From: Sphingomonas panni | GTDB lineage: Bacteria > Pseudomonadota > Alphaproteobacteria > Sphingomonadales > Sphingomonadaceae | DNA: 64,000 nt | Reading direction: 5' to 3' | Assembly (NCBI RefSeq): GCF_022664435.1 | Contig: NZ_JAKREU010000005.1 | Location: forward strand, 1 to 64,000 | Shown here: in pieces, positions 54,654 to 64,000 of the stretch | How positions within the stretch are numbered: position 1 is the first letter of the stretch | Layout: each line of letters starts with the position of its first letter | The notes under the pieces: model-generated | Database searches by the model: none | Seen by the model: the letters and a program-made list of their open reading frames with translations, nothing else | What the model was told of the DNA's origin: nothing | Made by a program: the position numbers and the translations under genes

Positions 54654-55835
54654 TTACGACCGGCCGAGCCGTGCGACGAAGAAACCGTCGGTAGAGTCGG
54701 ATGCCGGGGTCAGGCGCATTCCCCGACCGTGGACTCGCCCGCGCGGCAATGCAAGCGGCAGCGCGTGCCAATCGGGATGCCGCGCCAGAAAGCCATCGAC
54801 CTGCCCTGCCCCTTCCGCATCGAGCAGCGAACAGACGACGTAGGTGATCGTCCCAGTTGCCGACGTGAGGCCAGCGGCGACGTCGAGCAGCCGGGCCTGG
54901 GTCGCGACCACCCGGTCGAGCCGCTCGGGGGTCAGCCGCCAGCGTGCCTCCGGGTTGCGACGCCAGGTTCCGGTGCCGGAACAGGGGGCGTCGACCATCA
55001 CCCAGTCGGCCTGTCCGGCAACGTCGGACAACATCGCCGCCTCCTTGCCCGGATCGAGCAGGCGGGGTTCGGCAATGGTCACGCCGGCCCGTTCGGCCCG
55101 TGGGGCGAGCCTCGACAGGCGTGCGCGGTCGGTGTCGGTGGCGAGGATACGCCCCTGTCCTGCCATTTGCGCCGCGATAGCGAGCGTCTTGCCGCCGCCG
55201 CCCGCGCACAGGTCGATCGCGAAGCCGTCGGGCGTCGCGCCGACCGCGAGCGATACGATCTGGCTGCCGAAATCCTGCACTTCGGCGCGACCGTCCTGCA
55301 ACGCGCCATCGTCGAGCAGCGCAGCGTCGGCCGGCAGGCGGATGGCGTCGGACAAATCGTCCGCTGCTTCTCCACCCAGTTCGGCAAGCACGTCGTCGCG
55401 GTCGGCGCGAAGACGGTTGACCCGGATGTCCAGCGGAGCGCGTTCCAGCAGCGCGGCCAGATCACCGTCGTCGAGGCCGGACGCACGGAATGCATCGACC
55501 AGCCATGCCGGTGCGAAACCCGGTTCGGCGCGAGGTTCGTCGGCTGCGATCGGGGGCGGTCCATAGGAGGATCCGTCGAACGTCGCGGCCAGCTCGGCAT
55601 CGTCATCGGCCATCGCCACGATCGCGGCGCGAGCGGAAACCGGCACCGGACCGAACCGGCGAACCGCATCATAGGCCAGCGTACGAATGGCGCGGCGGTC
55701 CTTCGACCCGGCATAGCGGCGCGCGGCGAAGAAACGTTTGACGACCTGATCCGCCGCCGCCCCGCCGCCGCGAGCCGCTTCGATGATCGCGTCGACCAGA
55801 TCGATCGTCGCCTGGGTCCGCGCCGCCGGGTTCAT
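54654..55835 (-). CDS. rsmB: RsmB/NOP family SAM-dependent rRNA methyltransferase
   Basis: The 393-residue m5C RNA methyltransferase has an N-terminal NusB-like domain (AARTQATIDLVDAIIEA; RRAIRTLAYDAVRRFG). The Rossmann catalytic part has CAGGGGKTLAIAAQM (SAM) and VDAPCSGTGTWRRNPEARW, whose two active Cys include the PCSGTGT one. Likely target is C967 of 16S rRNA, judging from the family. Confidence 0.93.
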   Translation of the reverse strand: MNPAARTQATIDLVDAIIEAARGGGAAADQVVKRFFAARRYAGSKDRRAIRTLAYDAVRRFGPVPVSARAAIVAMADDDAELAATFDGSSYGPPPIAADEPRAEPGFAPAWLVDAFRASGLDDGDLAALLERAPLDIRVNRLRADRDDVLAELGGEAADDLSDAIRLPADAALLDDGALQDGRAEVQDFGSQIVSLAVGATPDGFAIDLCAGGGGKTLAIAAQMAGQGRILATDTDRARLSRLAPRAERAGVTIAEPRLLDPGKEAAMLSDVAGQADWVMVDAPCSGTGTWRRNPEARWRLTPERLDRVVATQARLLDVAAGLTSATGTITYVVCSLLDAEGAGQVDGFLARHPDWHALPLALPRGRVHGRGMRLTPASDSTDGFFVARLGRS

Positions 55836-55893
55836 GCCACAACTTCCTGAAATGTCATGCGCAACGCTAACAAACTAACCTGGATCAATCCAG

Positions 55894-55943
55894 CCGGATA
55901 CGATTGTCACGCCTGCAACCGGATACGATTGTCACGCCTGCAA
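55894..55943. repeat. Perfect 25-bp tandem direct repeat
   Basis: CCGGATACGATTGTCACGCC plus TGCAA is duplicated head-to-tail at 55,894-55,918 and 55,919-55,943 with no mismatch. It lies between the 5' end of rsmB and the guaB terminator. Perfect identity suggests a recent slippage or duplication, possibly of a promoter segment for rsmB. Confidence 0.85.
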
Positions 55944-55951
55944 TACGCAAA

Positions 55952-55980
55952 CGCCCGGCACCCGATAAAGGGGCCGGGCG
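55952..55980 (-). terminator. Intrinsic terminator of guaB
   Basis: CGCCCGGC (55,952-55,959) pairs with GCCGGGCG (55,973-55,980). On the minus strand it lies 20 bp past the guaB stop and is followed by TTTGCG, a short U-run. Confidence 0.75.
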
Positions 55981-56000
55981 CGCTACCGACGTCAGTTCCT

Positions 56001-57476
<1,476 letters not shown>

Positions 57477-58925
57477 TCAGTTGGCGGGGTAGCGGGCGGG
57501 ATCGGCAAGCGCACGGGCGAGCGCCACGTGCAGGTCGGCGTCCTCGGCAGCACCCGAAAGGTCGATGTGCGCGAGGTCGTCATTCGGTTTGTGGTAGGGA
57601 CCGTCGAGATAGGCGAACAGCCGCTTCATGTCGCTGACCGATCCGGTCGCCATGACGGCGGGGATACCGCGCTTGCCGAACGCCCAGCCGTCCTGCCGCT
57701 GGATCATGATGTTGGCTTCGGTGTCGGTATCGACCTTGCGACCGATGGAACGGGCGGTGGCGTCGACGATCGCGTCGATCTGCGGATGCAGTCCGCGCCC
57801 GACCATCGCCACCGGCATACCGGTCGGGACGATCGCCGCGGTATCGATGTTGAGGTTCGCGACGACCTTCAACGGGGTGTCGGCGATGGCGGCGGCATAG
57901 GCATCGGCGCCGAGCAGCCCCTTCTCCTCCGCCGTGGTGGCGACGAAGTAGATGCTTCGTGCGGGCCGCGGCCCCTTCGCAAGGATTTTGGCGACTTCGA
58001 TCAGGATGGCGGTGCCGCTGGCATTGTCCGCCGCGCCGTTGCAGATGCGGTCGGGCGCACCCTCTGGACGGCATATGCCGATATGGTCCCAATGCGCCGA
58101 CAGCAGGACGGCTTCGTTCGACCGCTGCGCGCCCGGAATCATGCCGACGATGTTGGCGGTGGTGTAGCGGCGGGTGGTGCCGGTCGCGGCGATGTCGATC
58201 GTCGCCTTGGCCCGAAACGGACGGAAGTCGGGCGCGATCGCCGCCTTGCGCAGATCGGCGGCAGAGCGACCCAACAGCGTCTCGGCCAGACTGGCGGGCA
58301 CGACGCCGCTAAAGTCCGGCCGGCGCGGCGTGCCGGCGATGGTCGCCGAATCATAGCTGTGCGCGACGTCGGTCCATGGTGCCGTGGGCGGCGCGATCAG
58401 CAGGACGCCGACGGCGCCTGCCGCGAGCAGTGCGGCGTTGCGATCGGCGGCCGGCACCTGCGGCGCTTCGGGCGCAGTCCCGCCGATGACGACCGCGACC
58501 GCGCCGTTCAGCTTCGTGCCCTGCATCTGCGCGGGGTCGCCGCGTCCGACGAAGACCAGCGGTGCGCGCTGGATCGCGGTGGTGGAGGACAGGCCGAGAC
58601 CGGCAATCTGTTCGGGGGACAGCGACGTGCTGCGCCCGCCCTGTCGCACGGTTGCGCTGATCGTCCCGGCGCGATGGTCCGCCATCGCCACTTCCTGCCG
58701 CCAGCGGCCATCGGGCGCGCCCGGCTGCAATCCGGCATCGGCGAACGCCTGCAGCACATAGGCTTCGGCACGGTCGCCGCCTGCGGTGCCGGGTTCGCGG
58801 CCCTCATAGGCATCACTGGCAAGGACGGCGACATGGTCGCGCAGCATCTGCGGCGTGATCGACTGGGCAAGGACCGACGTGCTGCACAGCAGGGCGGCGA
58901 GTCCGAGGATCGGGCGGAGCGTCAT
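57477..58925 (-). CDS. M28 family zinc metallopeptidase
   Basis: This 482-residue secreted aminopeptidase-type enzyme starts at MTLRPILGLAALLCSTSVLA, a signal peptide. A PA-like insert occupies the middle (ALLAAGAVGVLLIAPP). The metal site has VLLSAHWDHIG (His and Asp) and TTAEEKGLLGADAYA (Glu-Glu), with a later His in PYHKPNDD. It probably removes amino acids from the N-terminus of peptides in the periplasm. It lies 18 bp upstream of guaB in the same direction. Confidence 0.9.
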   Translation of the reverse strand: MTLRPILGLAALLCSTSVLAQSITPQMLRDHVAVLASDAYEGREPGTAGGDRAEAYVLQAFADAGLQPGAPDGRWRQEVAMADHRAGTISATVRQGGRSTSLSPEQIAGLGLSSTTAIQRAPLVFVGRGDPAQMQGTKLNGAVAVVIGGTAPEAPQVPAADRNAALLAAGAVGVLLIAPPTAPWTDVAHSYDSATIAGTPRRPDFSGVVPASLAETLLGRSAADLRKAAIAPDFRPFRAKATIDIAATGTTRRYTTANIVGMIPGAQRSNEAVLLSAHWDHIGICRPEGAPDRICNGAADNASGTAILIEVAKILAKGPRPARSIYFVATTAEEKGLLGADAYAAAIADTPLKVVANLNIDTAAIVPTGMPVAMVGRGLHPQIDAIVDATARSIGRKVDTDTEANIMIQRQDGWAFGKRGIPAVMATGSVSDMKRLFAYLDGPYHKPNDDLAHIDLSGAAEDADLHVALARALADPARYPAN

Positions 58926-58962
58926 GCGCCCCACTATCGACCCGAACCGTTACGGGCAAGCG

Positions 58963-59763
58963 TCAACGCGCGCGTTGCAGCACCCTGCGCGCCATTTCGA
59001 CGTGCATATCCTCGATCATCCGGTCCTGAAACCGTTCGGCCCCGCCCCGCGCGGCCGTGATGATGGCATTGGCGTCCGCGACTTCGGCGGCACTGGGCGA
59101 GAAGGCGGTATTGGCGATGGCGACCTGGTCGGGATGAATTAGCGACTTGCCGTCGAACCCCAGCATCCGGCCTTCGCTGCATTCGCGCGAGAACCCTGCC
59201 GCGTCGTTCAGCGCATTATACACGCCGTCGATCGCCCAGCCGCCAGCCGCCCTTGCTGCAAGGACGACCGCCTGTAACGCATGGGACATGGAGGCACGGC
59301 CAGCGCCGGGCGGCAGCCGGAGCGATGCCGCGAGGTCATTGGTGCCGACCATCAGCCCGACCACGCCGGGTGTTGCCGCAATTCGCGCCGCCGCAAGCAC
59401 ACCTTCCGGCGTTTCGATCATCGCCAGCACCGGATAGCCGGCAAGCGGGGCCAGATCGTCCGGCGATTGGACCTTGGGCACTACCGCCAGCGCGACACCG
59501 GCCGACCCGATCATTGCGACGTCGTCAGCGAAATATATGGTGTCGGGCGCATTGATCCGCACTGCCGCACAACGGCCGTGCAGCAGTTCGAGCGATACCG
59601 GTAGCGCTTCCCGCGCGGCCGCCTTGTCGCCGTCCCGGACCGAATCCTCCAGATCGAGGACGATCAGGTCGGCCGCCAATCCGGCCGCTTTCGCGATCAT
59701 GCTGGGCCGGATCGCCGGCACGAACAAAAGGCTTCGCGGGGCGAGAGTTACTGCTGCTTCCAT
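58963..59763 (-). CDS. HpcH/HpaI aldolase/citrate-lyase family CoA ester lyase
   Basis: This 266-residue TIM-barrel lyase resembles the citrate lyase beta/L-malyl-CoA lyase group: RSLLFVPAIRPSMIAKA, LDLEDSVRDGDKAAAREA, RINAPDTIYFADD and a metal Glu in AMIETPEGVLAA; DGKSLIHPDQVAIANTAFSP ends it. It cleaves acyl-CoA such as malyl- or methylmalyl-CoA; exact substrate unknown. It is divergent from the SPFH gene. Confidence 0.9.
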   Translation of the reverse strand: MEAAVTLAPRSLLFVPAIRPSMIAKAAGLAADLIVLDLEDSVRDGDKAAAREALPVSLELLHGRCAAVRINAPDTIYFADDVAMIGSAGVALAVVPKVQSPDDLAPLAGYPVLAMIETPEGVLAAARIAATPGVVGLMVGTNDLAASLRLPPGAGRASMSHALQAVVLAARAAGGWAIDGVYNALNDAAGFSRECSEGRMLGFDGKSLIHPDQVAIANTAFSPSAAEVADANAIITAARGGAERFQDRMIEDMHVEMARRVLQRAR

Positions 59764-59814
59764 GATCCGCCCATGCTAGACAACGATGGACAAAACACAA
59801 GCAGGGGACGACCG

Positions 59815-60798
59815 ATGCTCTTGGGCCTGATTGCGGCGATCGTATTGATGGTCGTGCTGTACCTGTTCGCAAGCGTGAAAATCGTCACGCAGGGCCATCA
59901 GTATACTATCGAGCATTTCGGACGGTTCACGGCAGTCGCGAAGCCGGGGTTCAACTTTTACCCCGCCTTCTTCTATCGCGTCGGCCGCAAGGTGAACATG
60001 ATGGAGCAGGTGATCGACATTCCCGGGCAGGAGATCATCACCCGCGACAACGCCATGGTATCGACCGATGGCGTCGTCTTCTTCCAGGTACTGGACCCCG
60101 CCAAGGCGGCCTATGAGGTGTCCGACCTGTACGTCGCCCTGCAACAGATCACGATGACCAACCTGCGCACCGTGATGGGGTCGATGGACCTGGACGAGAC
60201 GCTGTCCAAGCGCGACGAGATCAATGCACGCCTGCTGGGCGTCGTCGATCATGCCACCAACCCATGGGGCGTGAAAATCACCCGCGTCGAGATCAAGGAC
60301 ATCCGCCCGCCCGCCGATATCGTCAACGCGATGGGCCGACAGATGAAGGCCGAGCGCGAGAAGCGGGCCAACATCCTCGAGGCCGAAGGCGCCCGCGCGT
60401 CCGAAATCCTGCGCGCCGAGGGGCAGAAGCAGGCGCGCATCCTGGAGGCCGAAGGGCGGCGTGAATCCGCCTTTCGCGATTCCGAGGCCCGGGAACGTGC
60501 AGCCGAGGCAGAGGCCAAGGCGACGCAGGTCGTCAGCGACGCGATCGAAGCCGGCGGTACGCAGGCGATTAACTATTTCATCGCGCAGAAATATGTCGAG
60601 GCGGTCGGCAAATTCGCGACCAGTCCCAATGCGAAAACGATCCTGTTCCCGGTCGAGGCGACACAGCTGATCGGCACGCTGGGCGGTATCGGGCAACTGG
60701 CCAAGGAAGCGCTGGGTGAGAGCAAGACTCCTGCCCCCACCCCTGCCCAACCGGCACGCGAACGCCCCGCCGGACCGTTCGAGCCGCCCGCGCGATGA
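59815..60798 (+). CDS. SPFH domain (stomatin/QmcA-like) membrane protein
   Basis: The 327-residue protein starts at MLLGLIAAIVLMVVLYLFAS, a single N-terminal membrane anchor, with a GGGGA ribosome binding site. The SPFH domain (QYTIEHFGRFTAVAKPGFNF; TRDNAMVSTDGVVFFQVLDP) is followed by a long charged coiled coil (EREKRANILEAEGARASEI). It overlaps nfeD by 4 bp, the common stomatin-NfeD operon, thought to organise membrane microdomains and protein quality control. Confidence 0.93.
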   Translation: MLLGLIAAIVLMVVLYLFASVKIVTQGHQYTIEHFGRFTAVAKPGFNFYPAFFYRVGRKVNMMEQVIDIPGQEIITRDNAMVSTDGVVFFQVLDPAKAAYEVSDLYVALQQITMTNLRTVMGSMDLDETLSKRDEINARLLGVVDHATNPWGVKITRVEIKDIRPPADIVNAMGRQMKAEREKRANILEAEGARASEILRAEGQKQARILEAEGRRESAFRDSEARERAAEAEAKATQVVSDAIEAGGTQAINYFIAQKYVEAVGKFATSPNAKTILFPVEATQLIGTLGGIGQLAKEALGESKTPAPTPAQPARERPAGPFEPPAR

Positions 60799-61229
60799 TC
60801 GACAGCGGCTATGCCTGGCTGTTGCTGGCAGTCGCGCTGGGCGTGGCGGAGCTGGCGGTGCCGGGCGTGTTCCTGGTGTTCATCGCCCTTGCGGCGGGGA
60901 TCACCGGATTGCTGACGCTGTTGTTCCCCGCGCTGACCCTCCCGGCGGAACTGGCGGTGTTCGGCGCGTGGAGCGTGGTGACGGTGCTGGTCGGGCGGCG
61001 CTGGTACACCGACTATCCGGTCGACAGCGACGATCCGCTGCTGAACGATCGCGGCGCGCGGCTGATCGGGCAGACGGTGACCGTAGTAGAACCGATCGCG
61101 GGTGGCACGGGCCGGGTACGGGTCGGCGATAGCGAGTGGATCGCGCGCGGTCCCGACCTGGCCGTCGGAACGCGGGTGCGGATCGTCGGCGTGTCCGGTG
61201 CGGTGCTGAGCGTCGTCGCCGACGATTGA
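60795..61229 (+). CDS. NfeD family protein
   Basis: This 144-residue protein has three closely spaced hydrophobic helices (YAWLLLAVALGVAELAVPGV, FIALAAGITGLLTLLFPALT and a short one after ELAVFGAWSVVTVLV). A C-terminal OB-fold (GQTVTVVEPIAGGTGRVRVG) ends it. It lacks the serine-protease domain of the long NfeD form. It partners the SPFH protein encoded just upstream. Confidence 0.92.
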   Translation: MIDSGYAWLLLAVALGVAELAVPGVFLVFIALAAGITGLLTLLFPALTLPAELAVFGAWSVVTVLVGRRWYTDYPVDSDDPLLNDRGARLIGQTVTVVEPIAGGTGRVRVGDSEWIARGPDLAVGTRVRIVGVSGAVLSVVADD

Positions 61230-61286
61230 CGGGGCGGGCATGGCGCGGGACACAGGCGGCTTGTCGTTCGCTTATAGGATGTCCCC

Positions 61287-63107
61287 ATGGAACTCACCCG
61301 CCGCGACTGGATCGCCGGTGCCGCCGCCTCGACCTTCGTCACCGCGCTGCCGGTTCGTGCGCAAAGCCAGGTCGGCCCGACGGACAAGGCCGCCGAGGCG
61401 ACGCTGTCGAAGATCGCCGACGCGATGCTGCTCGATTCGCCGGAGACGGCCAGCGGGCTGGGCATCGACACGGGCGCGCGGGCGGCGCTGAAGTCGCGGC
61501 TGGGCGACCGGTCGGCAGCAGGGCAGCGCGCCATTGCCGACCACCTGCGCGGGCATGTCGCGACGCTCAAGCGGATCGATACCGCACCGCTGTCACCCGC
61601 AACACGTACCAATATCGATGTGGTCCGAACCGCGTTCGAAACCGCGCTGGACGGCTTCGCCCTGCCGTACGGTGACGTCGCGGTCGGCGGGTGGCGCAAC
61701 ACGCCCTATGTCGTCATCCAGAATGTCGGCGCGTATCTCGACGTGCCGCGTTTCCTCGACAGTGACCACAGCATCGCGAACCGTGCCGACGCGGAGGCCT
61801 ATCTCGCCCGGCTGGAGAGCTATGCCACGCAGCTGGATGGCGAGACGCAGCGGGTGCGCGGGGCACTCGCGCTGGGGGTAGTGCCGCCGGACTTCCTGCT
61901 CGATAAGACGATCCGCCAGCTCGAACAATCGGTATCGGGCGACCCGGCCGGATGGGACATCGTGACCTCGCTGTCGCGCCGGACGAAGACCATCCCAGGC
62001 GACTGGGCGGCGAAGGCGACCGCCATTGCCCGCGACCGGGTGAAGCCCGCGCTCGAACGGCAGCTGGCGACGATCCGCGACAGCCGAAAACAGGCGAAGT
62101 CCGATGCGGGCATGTGGGCGCGGCCCGATGGCGATGCGTGGTATGCCTGGGGCCTGCGGGCCTCGACCACCACGACGATGACCCCGGACGAGGTCCACGC
62201 GCGCGGCAAGGAGGAACTGGCCGCATTGCAGGCGCAGATGGACATGATCCTCAAGTCGATCGGCTACACCAAAGGCAGCGTGGGAGAGCGGATGACGGCC
62301 CTGGGCAAGGACCCGCGCTACACGTTTCCCGACAACGATGCCGGTCGTGCGCAGATCATGGCGCTGGTCCAGAACCGTCTGACCGACATCCGCGCCCGGA
62401 TGCCGCGGGCGTTCAACACGCTGGCACCCGGTAACGTGGAGGTGAAGCGCATCCCGGCGGTCGAGGAAGCCGGTGCGCCGGGCGCATATGGCGGCGCGGG
62501 ATCGATCGACGGCAAGGTGCCGGGCAAGATGTGGATCAACCTGCGCACCACCGAACTATGGACCCGCTATTCGCTGCCGACCCTGGTCTATCACGAGGCG
62601 ATTCCGGGCCATGTCTGGCAGGGCGAATATAGCTTCCGCCTGCCGCTGATCCGTTCGCTGTTGCAGTTCAACGCCTTTTCGGAAGGTTGGGCGCTCTATT
62701 CGGAGCAGCTGGGCGACGAATTGGGGGCGTATGACGGCGATCCGGTCGGGCGGCTGGGCTATCTCCAGTCGATCGCGTTCCGCGCGTGCCGGATGGTCGT
62801 CGACACCGGCCTGCACGCCAAACGCTGGACCCGCGAACAGGCCGTGCAGTGGTTCGCCACCACCAACGGATCGAGCGTCGAGGAAGTGTCGGGCGAGGTC
62901 GACCGTTATTGCTCATGGCCCGGCCAGGCCTGCGGCTACAAGGTCGGCCATTCGGAAATCAACCGCCTGCGCGACCGGACAAAGGCGGCGCTGGGAGGGC
63001 GCTACGACTTCAAGGCGTTCAACGACATGGTCGTGCAGGGCGGCGGGGTGCCGATGACGGTGCTGGGGCGGAACGTCGATGCGTTCGTTGCGAGGCGGAA
63101 GGCCTGA
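61287..63107 (+). CDS. DUF885 family exported metallopeptidase-like protein
   Basis: This 606-residue protein has a Tat-like signal (TRRDWIAGAAASTFVTALPV). The DUF885 domain contains VYHEAIPGHVWQ, a HExxxGH zinc motif, and other marks such as WARPDGDAWYAWGLRASTTT and GWALYSEQLGDELG. Members resemble M32/DUF885 carboxypeptidases and are probably periplasmic zinc peptidases, though few are characterised. It follows nfeD and converges on the mscS gene. Confidence 0.88.
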   Translation: MELTRRDWIAGAAASTFVTALPVRAQSQVGPTDKAAEATLSKIADAMLLDSPETASGLGIDTGARAALKSRLGDRSAAGQRAIADHLRGHVATLKRIDTAPLSPATRTNIDVVRTAFETALDGFALPYGDVAVGGWRNTPYVVIQNVGAYLDVPRFLDSDHSIANRADAEAYLARLESYATQLDGETQRVRGALALGVVPPDFLLDKTIRQLEQSVSGDPAGWDIVTSLSRRTKTIPGDWAAKATAIARDRVKPALERQLATIRDSRKQAKSDAGMWARPDGDAWYAWGLRASTTTTMTPDEVHARGKEELAALQAQMDMILKSIGYTKGSVGERMTALGKDPRYTFPDNDAGRAQIMALVQNRLTDIRARMPRAFNTLAPGNVEVKRIPAVEEAGAPGAYGGAGSIDGKVPGKMWINLRTTELWTRYSLPTLVYHEAIPGHVWQGEYSFRLPLIRSLLQFNAFSEGWALYSEQLGDELGAYDGDPVGRLGYLQSIAFRACRMVVDTGLHAKRWTREQAVQWFATTNGSSVEEVSGEVDRYCSWPGQACGYKVGHSEINRLRDRTKAALGGRYDFKAFNDMVVQGGGVPMTVLGRNVDAFVARRKA

Positions 63108-63127
63108 CGCTCCACCCCGTCTCCGCG

Positions 63128-63161
63128 AACGTCATGCCAGCCTATGCTGGCGTGACGTTCG
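63128..63161. terminator. Bidirectional hairpin between DUF885 and mscS
   Basis: GAACGTCATGCCAGC (63,128-63,142), loop CTAT, GCTGGCGTGACGTTC (63,147-63,161): a 15-bp stem with one G-T pair between convergent genes. It also has the GTCAT/GTGAC signature of the interspersed repeats at 37.2 and 46.7 kb. No T-tract. Confidence 0.65.
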
Positions 63162-64000
63162 TGGCTGACGCGACCGAGTGGTCTGAAGCGTCCACCGCCA
63201 CCCGCCGTCGCGGCAGCGCTTCGGGCATTTCGTCGCGAATATAGGCCAGCATCCCTTCGCGGAGCGAACAGCGCAGGTCGAAGGCACGGGCGGCGTCGGC
63301 GGCGGTGGCGAGGATGCGAACCTCGATCGCATCGGGCTTGGTATCGGTCACCTGCAGCACATAGGCGCGGCCGTCCCACAGCGGATCGGCCTTCACCAGT
63401 TCCTCGAATTTTGCGCGTAGCCGGGGGATATTGGTCGTGGGGTCGAGCCAGAAGAATGCCGACCCCAGCAGGCCGCTGGTCGTTCGGGTCCAGTTCTGGA
63501 AGCTGGATTCGAGGAATTTCGATACCGGCACGACCAGACGCCGCTCGTCCCACAGGCGTACCACGACATAGGTCAGGCGAATTTCCTCGATCCGGCCCCA
63601 TTCATTCTCGATGATGACGACATCGTCGATGCGGATCGGTTCGGTGAATGCCATCTGCACACCGGCGATGATGTTCTTCAGCGCCGGTTGCGCGGCGGCA
63701 CCGACCGCGAGGCCGGCGAGACCGGCGGACGCCATCAGCGTCACGCCGATCGACCGGATGCTCGGGATCGACAGCAGCATCAGGCAGACGGTGATGAAGC
63801 CGATGGCGATGATCGCGATCCGACCCAAAATCGCGCTACGCGTCCGGCGGCGACGTGCGCGAAGATTGTCCGCGACGGTGATATCGGTCGCGACCTCTAC
63901 CGCCTTCACCGACGCACGGATCATGGCGATCGCCAGCCAACCCATGAGCAGCGGCACGATCAATCCCGCCATCTGCGTCCACAGATCGTCCCAGCGGTCG
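63142..64000 (-). CDS. MscS-family mechanosensitive channel, 5' end beyond window
   Basis: The frame is open to the window edge (DRWDDLWTQ precedes the first internal Met at 63,972), so the N-terminus lies outside. Visible are membrane helices (LIVPLLMGWLAIAMIRAS, then ILGRIAIIAIGFITVCLMLL), the Gly/Ala-rich pore helix LMASAGLAGLAVGAAAQPAL, the MscS beta domain (FTEPIRIDDVVIIENEWGRI) and the cytoplasmic alpha/beta domain. It releases solutes on hypo-osmotic shock. Confidence 0.9.
   Translation of the reverse strand, partial: DRWDDLWTQMAGLIVPLLMGWLAIAMIRASVKAVEVATDITVADNLRARRRRTRSAILGRIAIIAIGFITVCLMLLSIPSIRSIGVTLMASAGLAGLAVGAAAQPALKNIIAGVQMAFTEPIRIDDVVIIENEWGRIEEIRLTYVVVRLWDERRLVVPVSKFLESSFQNWTRTTSGLLGSAFFWLDPTTNIPRLRAKFEELVKADPLWDGRAYVLQVTDTKPDAIEVRILATAADAARAFDLRCSLREGMLAYIRDEMPEALPRRRVAVDASDHSVASATNVTPA

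Overview
This is a GC-rich chromosomal segment from an alphaproteobacterium, most likely Sphingomonas or a close relative in the Sphingomonadales. The placement rests on the ntrB-ntrC-ntrY-ntrX-hfq-hflX gene run, a tandem two-Sm-domain Hfq, the ispDF fusion, HdaA next to ppk/ppx, and the retropepsin-type protease beside metG/tatD. It is an inference from gene content; no database was searched.

Positions 1-5,430 look like accessory DNA. There is a stress-type short-chain dehydrogenase; a TetR regulator divergent from a Tat-exported DUF1349 protein, with a clean palindromic operator between them; a membrane O-acyltransferase; a catalytic-domain-only tyrosine recombinase; and two decayed insertion sequences (an IS5-type 5' half and an IS3-type orfB tail).

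Positions about 5,428-10,517 are a small integrative element inserted at the 3' end of tRNA-Ser(UGA) (10,518-10,607). All its genes point away from the tRNA: P4-type integrase, a 219-residue ORFan, a 52-residue AlpA/Xis-like HTH protein, a candidate HUH rolling-circle Rep protein coupled to it by a TGATG overlap, and a DUF927 protein whose P-loop has lost the GK[T/S] residues. A 16-bp-stem hairpin closes the unit. It has no capsid, conjugation or cargo genes, so it resembles a replication-only satellite or IME. I consider this the most novel part of the window.

From 10,700 onward the sequence is core chromosome in long, tightly overlapping operons. 10.7-19.9 kb (+): murein hydrolases and DacC, then tmk, holB, metG, tatD, an MBL hydrolase, a retropepsin and mazG. 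20.1-29.2 kb (-): dusB-ntrB-ntrC-ntrY-ntrX-hfq-hflX, that is nitrogen/redox signalling plus RNA regulation. 29.3-33.6 kb: ispDF, cinA, ratA/lipA and a carbonic anhydrase. 33.6-42.9 kb: aspS, rnd, an I78 inhibitor, and the polyphosphate/replication-control run DUF2066-hdaA-ppk-ppx. 42.9-48.2 kb: purM-purN, ndk, holC and pepA. 48.4-53.9 kb: the envelope-assembly cluster lptD-surA-pdxA-rsmA. 54.1-64.0 kb: a TPR protein, rsmB, guaB, an M28 peptidase, a CoA ester lyase, an SPFH/NfeD pair, a DUF885 peptidase and a MscS channel cut by the window edge.

Core intergenic spaces carry several interspersed imperfect inverted repeats (37.2, 45.5, 46.7, 53.9-54.1 and 63.1 kb), a pair of CRISPR-repeat-like hairpins without spacers (35.45 kb), and a perfect 25-bp tandem duplication (55.9 kb).
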